Assembly (NCBI RefSeq): GCF_000524195.1
Contig: NW_020170393.1
Span: 896,605-960,604, forward strand
Length of the DNA stretch: 64,000 nucleotides
DNA from: Echinococcus granulosus
Lineage: Eukaryota; Platyhelminthes; Cestoda; Cyclophyllidea; Taeniidae
Direction: 5' to 3'
Below the pieces are notes generated by a model that was given only the letters and a program-made list of their open reading frames with translations, was not told the origin of the DNA and made no database searches. Each line of letters begins with the position of its first letter. Within the stretch, counting starts at the first letter, position 1. Shown here in pieces: positions 1-13,510 of this stretch. Both the position numbers and the translations under genes were made by a program.

Positions 1-386
1 ATGCTAGTCACATGCAAAGCGTGGCCAAAACCAACAACAAACTTATTGACATTGAGTATTTCAAATCACAATATGCTCAATTATGAATGTGGAAGGGATA
101 TCTGGTTAACCTTCTGTACCCTGAATCCAAAATCTCCCACCACTTAGTCATTTAACAAGACAACAGATCACTTGTCAGTCTTTGGATGCGTAGGCATCGG
201 TATGACATTCATACACCGTATCACTAACAAGTGTTTGAATGGATAACTTGAGTTTCATTTCACCGAGGCGGTGTTTATGAGTGCTTGGAAGGAATGGGAA
301 ACCACTCTACTTTCCACCAAATAGAAATATGATAGCAAGCTATCAAGTAGTGATTGAATATCAGCCACTCGCCTATGTGGGCATAC

Positions 387-3300
387 CTTGTCTAGCACGG
401 TGTAGGGCTCCTCGCACTCATATTGGAAGGGCGTAATTTTGAGGAAATCCTCGCGATACTTGTGCTGCACCGCCTCGAATTCTGTTGCCCACTTCCGCAC
501 CTTCGCTACCTCCACCGATTGCAACGGTGCCACCACCTGCTTCATCAACACAACCCTCTTCTTCAAGTTGCTCCACTTCTTGGGCAGCTCCTGGAGGAAT
601 CAAAGTCACTTTCACGCCAACGGTGATAAAAAATTCCTTTTATCAGACAAACATTTATTCAAATGAGTGTAACCCGTATGGCTCACGGCTATAAGGAAGG
701 GATCGGTTTAATTTACCACTTCAATGATTATATTTGGTGAAATCGAAACAACCAGACTCTCTTATAAAGAAAATTCCCCACTAGATACCTGAATGGCTCG
801 CTATTTTCGAAATAATAAACAAGAATGGCAAAAACTTGCGTACCTCGAGGAGAAGTTGGATTTCTGGAGACACCTCCTGGCCGTAGGACTTTAGCAAATC
901 AGTAGTTTGCTTCAGCGGTTCAAACATCGAGTCGGTGGTAGGTTGGCGGACCTTTACGGCACCGAGGCAGCTCATCGCTTCCACTAGACGGTCGTAGTCA
1001 CCGGGTTCCGGATCTTTCTGTAGCATCTGGGCCGAATCCTGATTTAATTAGGCGAAAAAGTAACCACAGTAAGCTCAAATCGCCCAGACTTTGGTACGCG
1101 TCTAAGGTACTTTCAGTCCTGTGGGTAAAGCTTCATATTTAAGGGGGAGGTTAGATGGCCAACTGTCCAGGGCCCTGCTTATTGTGAATAACCCGCCCCA
1201 AGTACGTCTCTTTTACTGGCATATCATCGTCTCTTGTGGGCCTCCAGAGCAGGAATATAGCCACCTTTAAGTGGGAGCTATTTTTAGCATGGAACTGCAG
1301 GCACTAAACCAATAAAGCTCTTGTGGGAATGTAAGGATCAACTATCTCAAAGGCCAGTATAGAATTCAGCCCAAAAGCGTTCTTGAATGAAGCGACCTAC
1401 CTTGATGAAATCATCCAGGTCGCTTAAACTGTTGGTCACAAATTTGACCAAGTAGTTCTTGAACAGGAGGCTCCACCGTTTCACGCAGTTGGTCAAGCCC
1501 TGTTTGAATGGCTTGGCGTTGATTTTGAACCAGGGTTCTACAAGGACGATCTCCTTCATTTCGTTGATCTGAAATTATTTCACAATTACCCTTAGTTCTT
1601 AGGAGAGGCTCTGCAAGATAACGCCAAATCTAATGTCCTACCTCTGCGTAAATGGCCTCATATTCGTCTATTTTATTCTTGAACCGCTTCAGAGAAAGCG
1701 CTGAATGCGAGTCATCGGACTTGCTGTTCTCTTCGTTAAGAAAGTCTTTTAAACTTGCCTCTCTGTTGTCTGTCCAGAGGTAGGCAAATCGTTCCAGGCT
1801 GTCATTGTATTCTCGCGCGCCCTGCACTGCGATCTCCACTCTCTCAATAAAAGTCTGTCTCAGCTCTTCCAACTCCATATTCTTCCTGATCGGAGCCTTT
1901 CGAGAACAGATAAAATGTCCATTATCAGTTTTAACAACATTTTCGAGCCATCCGATTTTGAGGCTACTTCAATCAAGTTATGAGACAAATTTCGACATTA
2001 TGGGGGTTGGCAGAAAGCAAGATGCTTTAAGGCTGTACAGAAACTCACGAACCTCGTAAGTCGGACCTTCCTCATCCTGTGAGACGACTCGGTTCATCTG
2101 ATCTGCCTGCTTGTAGACATCCTCCAATATCGCATTGCATACATCGAAGAAAGTAGAGTTAGGTCCTTGCTCAAGAGCTGGCACGAAACTTATTCCGGAG
2201 ATCTTAAAAAAGCAATCTAAATAGACTGTGAATTCCATATTCAGTCAACCATATCTTATGCAATCTATGGGAGTAGCTTAAAACTCACCGTTAGATCCAT
2301 CCGTATTTCAAAAAGAGGATGAATCTCCGAACTCTCTTTGTTAGTTTCCGATAAGAGGTAGTCGAGAGAACAGCGAATTGTCTCCACAAAACCTTCGGTG
2401 ATGATGACGTCTACGTCTTCCACGTAGACATTCCACGCCGCTGAGCCAATCTCAGTTCTGAAGAGTTTACGGTTAGTCTAAAAAGCGCAACAGTGGGCCC
2501 TTAAAGACCCTCTGAAGATAAGCGGGGACAAGGCTTACAAGTTGACATAGCTAAAGTTGTGTACTAAACCAGCGTCTACCGTTTGATTACCTCCAGTAGA
2601 GCAGATATTTTTTCGCCCGCTTCCCTGATTTCCGCATTGCGTTTTTCGGCGTTGCCATTCCTCTCAAGCAGATTATCCGCCTTGCCGTCGCGCCTTTCAA
2701 ATAACGGGGCATGTGTCCATGTTTCCATAAGCTTGCAAATCGTATCCAAATTCACCTCCGCTTCTCTAACCCGCTGGTAAATGTCATTCACCGCGTTACG
2801 TGTGGATTTTATATGCTCCCATGTCCCTGAAATTGACAGTTTGAAAGGCAAAAAAGATTGAATGAACGGGAGGCAAGATGAATTTATGGTAGTAGTTTGT
2901 GGAGAGCGATCGGTGGTTCGCACCCTAGTGAAGCCGTTCATCGCTCCAGTGGAACGGTCTCTTTAAATGCTTACTTGACTACACAAGCTTATTTAGTTTC
3001 CAGCTTTCTTAGGCCACTTGGGTCTCACCACGCCTTCAGAGCGAACTCGGGTGTATGCAAAGCTACCCGGCCTGATGGTGTGAAAATAAGTCGATGTCCT
3101 GAGGAGGAATATCAAATTTGCTTGAATTCGTCTAAGCCAAACGAGTGGACAATGTATTGGGATGGTGTGTTGACCTACCTGCGTCGGACCAGAGCAGCTT
3201 TGTAGCGCTCTTTTGCAGTAGACGTTCTACTTCAACTAAGTCGGTGGAAACTAAGGCGATCACATTGTTGGCAATTCTCGTACGCAAATGTGTGTGTTTC

Positions 3301-6300
3301 GCTACCAAGGCGTCCAAAGTGAGCTTGTACCTTCGCAGCATTTCACGATGCTCAAAGAGCCTCAGTGCCGCGTCTGGTATGTTGGTACCGGCCAGTGAAA
3401 GGAGATACTTCACTTCGCATAGCGTTGTGGTCAGCTGAAAGGTATATCATGACCGTAGTAATAGCATATTTGGATTGTCCCATTACTTAGGCAGCTTTAA
3501 AGGTAGGTATGCAATATCCGCACGCTCATTCAGGACATGAAGTGTGCGTACAATACGATTTACCTCCGAACTCAAGTTGACCTCGAATAAACCGGTGCCC
3601 TGAACACAGGTAAGCAGAGGTTGGGAGAGTCCGCCTTCACAGATGCCTGGAATGTTCTTCGCCCAGTACTTGAACACGCGTTCATCATTTCTAAAGAGAA
3701 TTAGACAATTTTACAAACAGCCTCATGCATTTGCAGGCTCTTCAGCCAGTTCACACTGAGCACTTACTCAACCAATTTGTCCTGCAGACGAGATATTATC
3801 TTTCGCATTCGGTTGGCATGCTTGGAACGCATTGTGCTAGAGGAAATTTGAGAGCAAAGTCTCTTTTTGGCAAATACACCCCAAACAGGTTAAATTTGGA
3901 AAATGCATTATTCTCTGAAATCAGTCATTATCCCTTCAGAATGATTTAATCGTGTAATTTTTAGTTCTCAAACTCACCAAAGTAAAACTGGTGAGTTTTG
4001 AGGTAGTTTTAAGTACTTGCCCGTCGCAAAGAGTCAAATAGGTAGATAAGCAGCGTTATCAAGGGTTTCAGCATAAATTGTCTCTACTTTACGGCGGTCT
4101 CTTGAAACGTGACCATCCTCATTATCAATGGGAGGGAGAAGGAAGGGGAGAGCTCACGGATGTTCTATCCCATTAAGAATAGCTTTAGAGGCGTCCAGAC
4201 GTCGGTAGATTTCTGAGGACCACATCAAGCGCCCAGCCACTGGAGGCATATTCTTACAGCCCAGTGGAGCTGTCAGACTGCATGCGGGGTTTGCTCGTCT
4301 CTGAGGAGTGTTGGGGCGCTTTATCACAGCCGCATTACTTGTCTGGGCTGAGAGGATGAAGATGGACAAGTGGGGTAATAGCGTAACAGAACCGGACGGG
4401 GTTAAATACCCGATCAGCCATGCACTTACAACTTTTACGAGCATTCACTGGTGATTCAGGCACTGTTGTAGCATTCTTCGCTATTCTGGGAGTATCTTAA
4501 CGAGATGAACAAGTTTTTTTCTGCAAACTTTATAACTAATATGTAATCACCACTTCCCAAGTGTCCACTGTAATACGTCTTCACTGAACTTACTCAACAA
4601 ATCTCATTGGCAAAGTTACCATGTCATTGGATTTATCATAATCTTTTAATTAGTCGCTGTTACATGACTATGGAAATGGGTCTGTGACGCGGCCCGTTGG
4701 AATGCTCATCGGTGGGCGTGAACCTGCAGGTCGCGTGCGATGCACCCCCTTGAACATCATATCAGCCGGCTGAAGGATCAACTAGGAGGTGTGCCTCGAG
4801 GTGCGTTGCAAAGTAGATGAGAAATAAACTATTTAAACCGCCATTTTTCATATTCATTATATCGCATAGAAGGTTATAACTACGTCAGTACATTTTTCAA
4901 TTGTATGCTTGACAAGGCTAGCCATTTTTGTCCCCTTGATTTAACCTCCTTGATAGTAGTATGTAACCTCTTGACTTGTGCCTCAAGAATCCCTTGTCGA
5001 CCTTGAAGCTACATAAATTCGAAACTCCTGTGCCTTACAACACCCCGTTGGTAATTCTAGCGCGAAGAGGACAAATACTGCTTACCTGGATTTGCTGCCA
5101 CTGGTAAAGGTGAACGTCTCGATGGCCTAATACCTTTCAATGGCTGTGGAGTACCTAGGTAAAGTGTTTCATGAAGACTATGAAGATTTAGAGAAATAAG
5201 CATTTGAATATACTGAAAGCAACAACCTGTTGGCCACTGATACACCACTTTTAGGGTACAAAAATAAGAATACAAGTAACTTAAGTCATTAAACAGCTAG
5301 ATAACCTCGAAAACTGCTGAAATTTTACGACGGCAAACTCTTCAAACCATTCAAACTCTGATATACTCTGAAGAATTCGAAGGGAAAGGAAAAAGTGATC
5401 CAGACAACTATCGACCACTACGTACCTCTATTAGCATCCGCAATTACCGCAGATTCAACTGCTCCTCCAGTACTTTTTGCAGATCGAGGCGTGTCTTGAT
5501 AGAAAGCCAATATTCTTGATTAAATACTGTTATAAAGTGAGGTGTTTGTGTTGGTGCATCAAATAACGACTGAGTACAATAAAGGAAGGTGAACGACGAA
5601 TAAAAGTGTTGAAGAGTGAGCCACCTGTTAGCGATGACGTTAGGTCCGAGCTCCAAGCCTACCTGTGTTTGCCACGCCGAGCGAGGTCGAACGTTTCGGT
5701 CGTTTGATAATTTTTGCCAGTCCCGTGGTCAGTGCAGGAGTTAATATGCTCCTCTTTCGAGTGGCTGGTGTGAAAATACAGGCAGTAATGCATTGAGGAG
5801 TTCGCATACATTAATCTCGGGTGTGGATAGTTCGTGTGTAGAAGATGATGTTGTGAAAGAATGATGTAAAAGCCCATGTTTCAAAAGATATGGTGTGACC
5901 AAGGATCTCTAGTAATGGCAGTAGTCCTGTTATTAAAAACCTCTATTCAGTAAAGCTAAACGGTTCTCTGCATGGCCAAAAGACATGTCAACCGATTTTA
6001 TTTACCTTTAGTGCAGAGACCGTGTTATACAGAAGTTAAAGTAACAAATGATGTTTGGGCTTACATCTAATGTCTTCGGCACACATCGAAGAGTCGAGTG
6101 TTCTTGCACTGGTAGCTGATCTAGGTGTATCTTAATGGAAAAGATACGTTTAAAAAGATTTTATGCTTATCTCCTTGTGTGTATGCTTAATCAAGATATA
6201 GTGTGTATTTGTCCGTATCACTTTATACTTTATAATGCGAGGTAGGCAGTTGCACCAACGAAAGTTTCAACGGTTTATATGAACCGGGAACATTGCACTT

Positions 6301-9300
6301 TTTAAAGGCTGGGGATTGGTAGGATGGTGAAGTCTGAAGACGTGAGCATCAAGTGAATTGATTCACCGAATAAATAATGTCCTCACTTGACACGGATGAC
6401 ACTGCTGTGATAGATTACTTATTACTTTAGCTTTCAGTTTTGGTGACAAGCCGCTTAAGGGCTTTGCCAGTGCACCTCTCACAGTCGGCCTGGCCTTTGG
6501 GCCATGCCAGCAGCCCCGAGCCCTGCCCTACGTCGACAATATATGTTCTGCCCCAGCATTATGTCTTTGTTTACGTTCATGGAAGTCCTGGAGCGTTTTA
6601 TTGGTGGCAGATAAGAGCAAGCCCGATCTTAAAAGATAACCATTCCGATTTTAACTGCTAGTTGATAAATCTTAGCGTAACGAAAGAAGGTTTCATGCTG
6701 CGGATGGAAGAATCGGTGACGGTTCACGACAGAAGGACTGAAAATGACGTCGAACTTTGATAACTACCTCACTCCCGTTTTCCACAGGAATGCCATTAGC
6801 AACTGAAGCGATACTAGAGGTGGCCGTGAACCACCTAGAAAAGCTCATAATGAGTTGTCTACCGTAGCTGCACGAAGATGTCGATCAAGTGAACGGGCGA
6901 AACCTCCTCCACTTCTTTACAAGCTGCACGGAACCTAGATAGTATGGCTGGGCAGCTCTGAAGTGGGAACAACGTGGAAGGGAGGAGTAGGCGAGAAACC
7001 CTATTCCACGGAACTACCTTCAATCCCGTCCTTTATTGTTTGACTCTGCCTTTAGACCGGTATCCTAAAGACTACTGATTGATATGCATGATGGTCAGCA
7101 CATTTTCCTTTCCTCCAATACACTTTCCATAGGGAATGAAACTTAAAATCCAGTTGTAATCATATATCTTCCCAGTTGTATGGGTATTTGATAAATGGCG
7201 CAGTTGGTTCGAGGTTACCGTTTTTCTTATAGTGACGATTACTTTGCTATAACTGACGCGGGAGGTTGACCAAGGGGACCAAGAGGGCGACGATCAAACG
7301 GGAAGAGGAGGAATGCGATAGGTTAGTTGTTTGTTTGACACTCGGTTTTGGTAAAGAGGCCACTTGGAGGCCCCACCATTGTACCTTCACCGGGTGGACT
7401 GGCCTCTGCGCTATGCCAGTAACCCAAACCGCTTCCGCATGTCGACAATACATATTATGCCCAAGTATCACGTCTTCTTTTACCTTTAGGGAAGTTATGG
7501 GGTGACATATACACATCTAATTAATCCCTTACAACGAATCGCTTAGGGTGATTTCATATGCTACTTCCATTGGACAGGACTTGTTTATTATTTGATTTGA
7601 CAACTCGTGAACACTATTATCTAGATATCACCTATTTACTTGTCCAGAGGATCTGTTGTTCCCTAAAATTCTACGATGTAACAAGAAACACTCTCACAGG
7701 ATTCAAAAACAATTAAGCGTAACGGCCTTGACCTAGACTTGTCTATCTCAAAGGTAACGTGGGAAAGGGAGCACCTTGGCCTTCCAACGCTCTTAATAGG
7801 CTACATCTTATCTGAAAGTGGTGAAATGCCGGCAAAAACATGACTTATCATAACCCCGAAATGACACGAACTACAGTTTGAACCGTTGAGGTATAGCAGT
7901 TGGTTCCATTTTGATCAAATCGTAGCCAGAGGGATAAATAAAGTGAATACTGAATTACTAAAAACTAAGCATAATTTACTTTATGATTGCCATAATCACA
8001 GGGAATATGAAAAAAACCAAAGGAGTGAATGTGCCTTTCCGTGAACATACCTTTGCTCCCATCGCCACAGCCTTTTGCCGTTTCGGATGGTCGTCGGCTG
8101 CTCTCAACAGAATGGGGCGCACCTTGAAAGGAAAAGATTTACCCAACTTCGATGTCAAGTTAGTTGAAGAAAAGGTACCGGGAGCATTCAGAGCCGTCGA
8201 ACGGTACATGTTCTTGCTTAGTCAACTCCTAAACATGTTTACTGTGAGTTTGATCTTCGTGACTTTTGCCTACGGATGTTAGAAGTAGTACGGGAAAACA
8301 GCCAAACGCCATTGTCATCTACACGTTACACACTTTTGGTAGGTAGGAGATGACTTTAACAGCAGGCAGGTCCAAACCAAAAGCAGCCCTTTAATGCAGT
8401 TTACAAGGCTAAAACTGCTGCCTTTTGGGGGTGTTAACGAGGCAGATAGGCACATTTATTGAAAAATATACTTGTGGAGGAGAAAAAGAAAAGTTATTTT
8501 ACGACTAAACAAATTTGACGTATCTGAAGATTGGCGTCATGGCTTTCGTTTGGTGGACAAGCATCGCTACAATAGTCCAGTCACAGGACTGTTCATTTAC
8601 CTTCATTTTCTGATGCATTTGATGGCAAACGAGTCGATTGTTGGGGGCTTGCCATGGGTTTTAAAGAACCTGAGAAAAAAACTCGGTTTAGACCATTGCA
8701 CTCCTACATAGCATTACGCCAGACCGTAAAAGTAACCCTGATAAATAACAGCACTAGATAATTAATCTTCAAGAATGAGGGACGCCTCGATTGAGAGAAT
8801 CGAGAGAAATATCAGTGGAAGCATACCTCTATCGCATTCGATGGATTTGTCAACCATACTTTCCTTAACAATCCTCTTCACATGCAAAAGCTCCTCTTCA
8901 ACCATCTGCAGCATGCTGTCGTAAAATGGTTCGATCATTGGCTTGATTATGGGCCGCTCAAGGCGACCACCTAACATACTCAACAGCTTATAAAGTACGA
9001 AAGTTTATTTATTAGAATTAGGTGGTACCTTCGAAGCGTGCTGGACCGTCGGACAATCATTCAAGGCTTGGCAAAACACACTTCCCAAGCGCTGTTCGTA
9101 GTCGTCAAATTTGGCCGAAATGTCGTTTAATTCCTGCTTAAATTCACTCGATTCCAAGTCCAAACAATCATAATCACGCTGAGAAAACTCCTAGAAGTAG
9201 CGATAATCGAAGTAAGTTTTTCAGAAAGTGGAACTATCAATGATGATCCAATTCACCTTGAAGTTATCGGCAAACTCATCGAAAATTGCGGAAACTTGGG

Positions 9301-10922
9301 AACTCAAGTAGGCACCCATTACACCGCCGATTATGCATCTTTCGAGCTCGGCAAAGTCGATTGCTGCGCTCAAAATAGCCTGGAATGAGAAACTTTGAAC
9401 TCGTGATTTGTTATGAGTGGTAATCCTAACTATTTATGCAGAATTTAAAGTTTTAAAATATTTATTCTGACTGTACATTAACTTGTGTACCTTAATTTTG
9501 AGAAGCTGCCTGTTTGCCTCTACGAGCAATGAAAAAGGAAGCCGGGTTTTGAATTCCCAGGGCACAACTGGTATACCCTCCTTTGCAAAATATGCTGGAA
9601 GCTGGGTGCGGAAGAGTTTGAACTGTTTCACGAATGTTTTTAGCACTTTCAAAGCAAAAGCCACCTTTTCAATCGATTCTTGGGGTTCACCTTTAAGTAG
9701 TTCCGTGGAATCCAAATATTGCTTTGTCTGTTTTTTTCCGGAATGAATTACATCTATACATGATTGATAGGTACCTGAACAATGAGGGCACTGGATATTT
9801 TTTGTAAAAGTAAAATGAAACGTGGTGGATTCCGAAAAACCTTTGATTTTGACCAACTCAAAGCCAATACATGAAACAGAGGTCCGAAGTACATGGATAT
9901 CTTATCAAATTCGAGCTCCTCAATGTGTTGAAAAATTTTTTCCAATGGTTTCAAATACATATGCATTTCTTCGGCTTCGAAGACAGCTAAGCGGAAAATA
10001 TTGCGGTTTTTTAATAAATATGGATTTCTATAAAGTATACAAGCAGGCTTTCTCAGACTCTTACCGTCATTGATAGTATTTACTATATTATTTACTGTCA
10101 GTGAATATCTGCTTCCAAAATGTTGAAGCAAGTTCATAATCTGTTTTGTGGCTTTCGAGGTTAAGACTGAACAAATTCTAGTCAAATCTTCTTTTCTTTT
10201 GGCCCAAAATTCAATTTCTGTTCTTGGTGATGAGGTTATTTGCAAACTCTCAGTGGGCATTCGCTCCTGGTGTGCACTAGCATGAATGATCTGAGACCAC
10301 TCAAAAATTATGGTTTCAATATTAAAAATCGACGATCTATGACCGTTAAGAATAAGTCATATAGCTACTGTTCAAAGTCCTTGACATTAAACAGGGGTAA
10401 ACATGTAATTCCATCGACTTTGCCCTCAATATAGTTGGCTTTTCGTTTGAGAACTTTGGTGAGAGAAATGAGCTCATCGGAAAGAGCCCCCAGCACATTA
10501 GTTCGCTTAGCATATCCTATAAATACTGGTAGCAGAACCTATGAAATGTATATGTGAAATTTTATTACTCTCTGAAGATAGGAAGATACTCCTCTTAGGA
10601 AATTAGGTTGTATGTCACCACATAAAATATCCACATGTGAGAGAGGGGTCTTCTCGACAGAGTTGCATAGAGTGTTAACAAAGAAACATGTTTTAGTTCT
10701 TCCTTTGACAGAAAAAGACTTGGTGGCAGAGAGGCTGCCATTGGGATTAAGCGTGAAAAACAAGGCTAGTGGAATTTGGGATTCAATGAATTCGCCTAAA
10801 ATATTTTTCCCACTCTCAGATTCACAGAATCGCGTCCATTGTTCCTCTTTCAGTTTAAGAGACGAATAGAGATACTGTGAAATAAAAGTGATTCTCCTAT
10901 CATTTTGATCTACTGAGGACAT
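387..10922 (-). CDS. DNAH9/11/17-like: Axonemal outer-arm dynein heavy chain, beta type (DNAH9/11/17 class), N-terminal tail part; runs off left edge
   Basis: Heavy chain of the ciliary/flagellar outer dynein arm; this window holds the tail (DHC_N1) and not the AAA motor. The start is ATG at 10922, opening MSSVDQNDRRITFISQYL, followed by LCGDIQP as in beta-class chains. Exons read on the minus strand are about 10569-10922, 10369-10538, 10065-10336, 9775-9986, 9491-9727, 9257-9379, 9029-9190, 8829-8992, 4158-4269, 3768-3835, 3488-3690, 3180-3435, 2580-2830, 2290-2470, 2055-2238, 1640-1880, 1400-1570, 845-1040 and 387-593. Family landmarks in order: WEFKTRLPFSLL, RRLG-like YEQRLGSVFCQAL, LERPIIKP, KNMPPVAGRLMWS, GLFEVNLSSEVNRIVRTL, CEVKYLLSL, TDSMFEPLKQ, ELPKKW and VVAPLQSVEV. 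About 1250 of the roughly 4500 residues usual for the family are present, with no internal stop. Intron 8 (about 4.56 kb) contains a TRIM copy. The exact paralogue within DNAH9/11/17 cannot be fixed from the tail. Confidence 0.92.
4270..8828. other. Large intron of the dynein gene with no recognised gene
   Basis: This non-coding interval separates the exon ending near LERPIIKP...ECDR from the exon with KNMPPVAGRLMWS. It holds one TRIM copy (about 6406-7507). The remaining ORFs (for example about 7983-8282 plus and 5659-5877 minus) show no family resemblance that I recognise. I see no RNA gene here. Confidence 0.75.
6406..7507 (+). mobile_element. TRIM-like element, near-complete (LTR, interior, LTR), antisense to the dynein gene
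   Basis: The left terminal repeat (about 6406-6589) contains the family words TTTCAGTTTTGGTGACA and GCCATGCCAGCAGCC. It is followed at once by TTGGTGGCAG, the primer-binding-site-like start of the interior. The interior has the shared words CTGCGGATGG, GATGTCGA and GGCTGGGCAG, then a purine stretch (GGGAAGAGGAGGAA at about 7301). The second terminal repeat (about 7315-7507) repeats CTCGGTTTTGG and GTCGACAATACATATT. No long ORF spans the interior. The outer borders are approximate because the copy is diverged and no target-site duplication is clear. Confidence 0.75.
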
Positions 10923-11837
10923 TCGCAACACCAAATAATGCGGGGCTTCAGGCGCTAATTTATAATCTTAAAGGTCAATAATTGTTTAAACAAGAGATAA
11001 ATACGTAAATTCACTTATATATTGACTTTTTGAGGTGAATTAATGCTAGACAAAATTAAATTTGTAGTTTGGCTAAATTTAAGTTGCAGAACAAAATGTG
11101 TGAAATGTGAAAAAAGGCAAATGCTGGTTTGATTCTAAATCAAAAGCTTGAAGATAATGCCATTTTGACTGCCTTAAAAATCGCCTTATATTTATCCTAA
11201 CTGCATGAACAAACCCCTAAAACTGGAAATTACCGATAACATGTTTGTGCCTCTTTTGGTTTATTGTGGATTGATGTAGGCTGGTAGTTTACATATCTTT
11301 AAAAACGCATTAAAGTTCATGCCACACACGCACTCTAAGCCACCTATAAGGACTTGTTAGGACTCAGCAACTTATAGGAAATTCTACTAGTTGTACTAAA
11401 AAGATGGCGGACTAATGGTATCAACGAAAGGGTACACCAAAGATTGCTGCCTGCTTCCCCTAATCTTAGTCGACATCTCCAAGGCTCCTCTTGGCCACCA
11501 CAACGTATTCTGTGCTTCTAAGAACTGGCGTAAAAGTGGACCAAAGATCATAGGATTAGGTCCCATCAAGGGCAAAACATCTGGCCTCACTTTCAGTTAA
11601 GCATTTCAACTATTTTGTTTCATAAACAAACTTGTGCTCTTTGTAAACCACATTGCACTTACTTAACTTTATAGCGTTTTGAGTGGGTTTATGTTCCACC
11701 CCTAGTGCATTTCATAGTAAAATCGCTTTAACTGCGACTATTTATCCTTCATAATTGGCGTCTAATAAAATGTGCAATTTAAAGCAGCCCCTCAGAGCTC
11801 GATGTCTTTAGCCCCCTGGGCTTCGTTTAGCAGCTAC

Positions 11838-12033
11838 TGTAGAGCCTAATTACTTCTTTAAAGAGGAAAGGAATCGCAACACTCGGACGGCATATGTGTT
11901 GCCGGCATATGGAAGGGCTCGTGGCTGCCGGTATGGGCTGGAGGCCAGGCCGCATGACAGAAATGCATTGGCGGAGCACCTAAGTGGATCCTAGTCAAAA
12001 CGAAGAGCTAAACAAACAACCAACGTATTGTAA
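11838..12033 (-). mobile_element. Solo LTR of the TRIM-like family, diverged
   Basis: On the plus strand this is the reverse complement of the family terminal repeat. It begins TGTAGAGCC, runs through ACACTCGGACGGCATATG and GGAGCACCTAAGTGG, and ends AGCTAAACAAACAACCAACG followed by TATTGTAA. No interior sequence lies on either side. The flanks CTAC (left) and CTAA (right) could be a decayed 4-bp target duplication. Confidence 0.65.
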
Positions 12034-12449
12034 CTAAGGCTGTGGACGAGGAATAATTTAATTCACACATTTTTAAGCATCTCTACATTAATACAAAAAG
12101 CATCTTCTTCTCGAAAGTTTGAAATCCTTCATATTAATATCGCTCCAATTGTTACTTTATGTTTTGCTGTACACAAGATTGAGATGGTTGTCGAAGGTGA
12201 ACGCTGCATCGATAACCCTTGTGATATGAGCCTATCCACAGAAATTGTCTAATGGGAACTTTACGTTTGGTGTCCTTATTGAAGTCATGACTTTTGCTCG
12301 TTTGGATCAGAGTCGCTAGGTTTAGCTCCTTGAGTCATCAATGAAAGCACAATCAACACCTCGAGGCCGGAGGAAGACACGCAGTTAACGTACAGAGTAA
12401 CTAGCAAACTGCTAACTTGAACGGAATGTCATGCCACCATGTTAATGAC

Positions 12450-13510
12450 ATGCATACACACTATAATAATTTAATCGTTTGTTTAACTCCCGGTATTGGC
12501 AACAGGTCACTTAGGTGGTCCGCTCTCGTACCTTCGCCGGGTGGTCTGGCCTCCGGGCCATTTCATTAGTGCTAGGCCCTATTCTACTTTGAATGCACAT
12601 ATTCTATCCGAGTATAATGTCTTCTTTTGTCCCTAGGAAAGTCTTAGGGAACTACATTGGTGGCAGCGGAAAGCGAACCCCACATTAGAGGGCATTTACC
12701 CTGATTTATACAGCTTGGGTTATAAACCCTAGCATGATGGAAGAAGGGCATACGATCCCCATGGCAGAATCTGTGGCTACCTTTAACAAACGAATTGGCA
12801 ACTACCTCAGTCCAGTGTTCCACAATAATGAAGCATCTGGAAAAGTTCGTTACGGAGATGTTTTCCATTCTTGTATAAAGATATCAAATACGTGAACATG
12901 CGACACCTTATCCACTCTCCTACCAGCTGGATAAAACCCAGGTAGACATGGGTGGGCAACAGTGAATTGAGAACAAAGTGGAAAGGAGGATTAGGCGTGG
13001 GACCCAACCCCCGCGGAACTAAGGTAAACTTCGCCCTTTGCCAAATGCTCGCTTTCGGGCCGATGTTCCTACGACTAGCTGTGGACACGCGCGATGGCCT
13101 CTACAGTCCCGCGTCCTCGAACCCAGCTCGCATATAGAACGAAACTCCATATTCAGTTGAATTACCGGGAGGGCTCAGTGACGCTATGGTCAAGCATGCC
13201 TGCAATTGCATGCCATTTCGATGATGGGCACGGTCACATCGTGGGTGTTTTTCTTACCACACTGATTGCGTTTTGATGGCTGACGCGGGAGGCTGACATA
13301 GGAGAGCGACGGGCTGTGTTATACTTTACCGGCTTCTTTAGATCTCGATTTTGGTTACGGGCCCCTTAGCGGCACTGCCACTGCATCTCTCCCGGATGGG
13401 TTAAGCTCTGAGCCATGTCAGTAGCTCAAAGTCCACCTGTCCGTCTATAATAATATTCTACTTGAGTATTATGCCTTCTTTCGTCTTCAGGGAAGTCTTC
13501 GGACGCTGCA
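12450..13510 (+). mobile_element. TRIM-like element, complete LTR-interior-LTR copy
   Basis: The left repeat (about 12450-12652) reads TTTGTTTAACTCCCGG ... GGGAACTACA. The interior starts TTGGTGGCAGCGGAAAGCG at 12656 and carries the shared words GGCAGAATCTGTGG, AAGTTCGTTACGGAG and GGTAGACATGGGTGGGCA, then ATGGCTGACGCGGGAGG (from 13276). The right repeat starts near 13316 (TGTGTTATACTTTACC) and ends GGACGCTGCA at 13510. Length is about 1.06 kb. There is no coding capacity for gag or pol. Confidence 0.78.

Noticed and set aside
7983..8282. 99-codon plus-strand ORF in the dynein intron
   Set aside because: There is no family resemblance and no support from flanking splice sites; it is probably chance.
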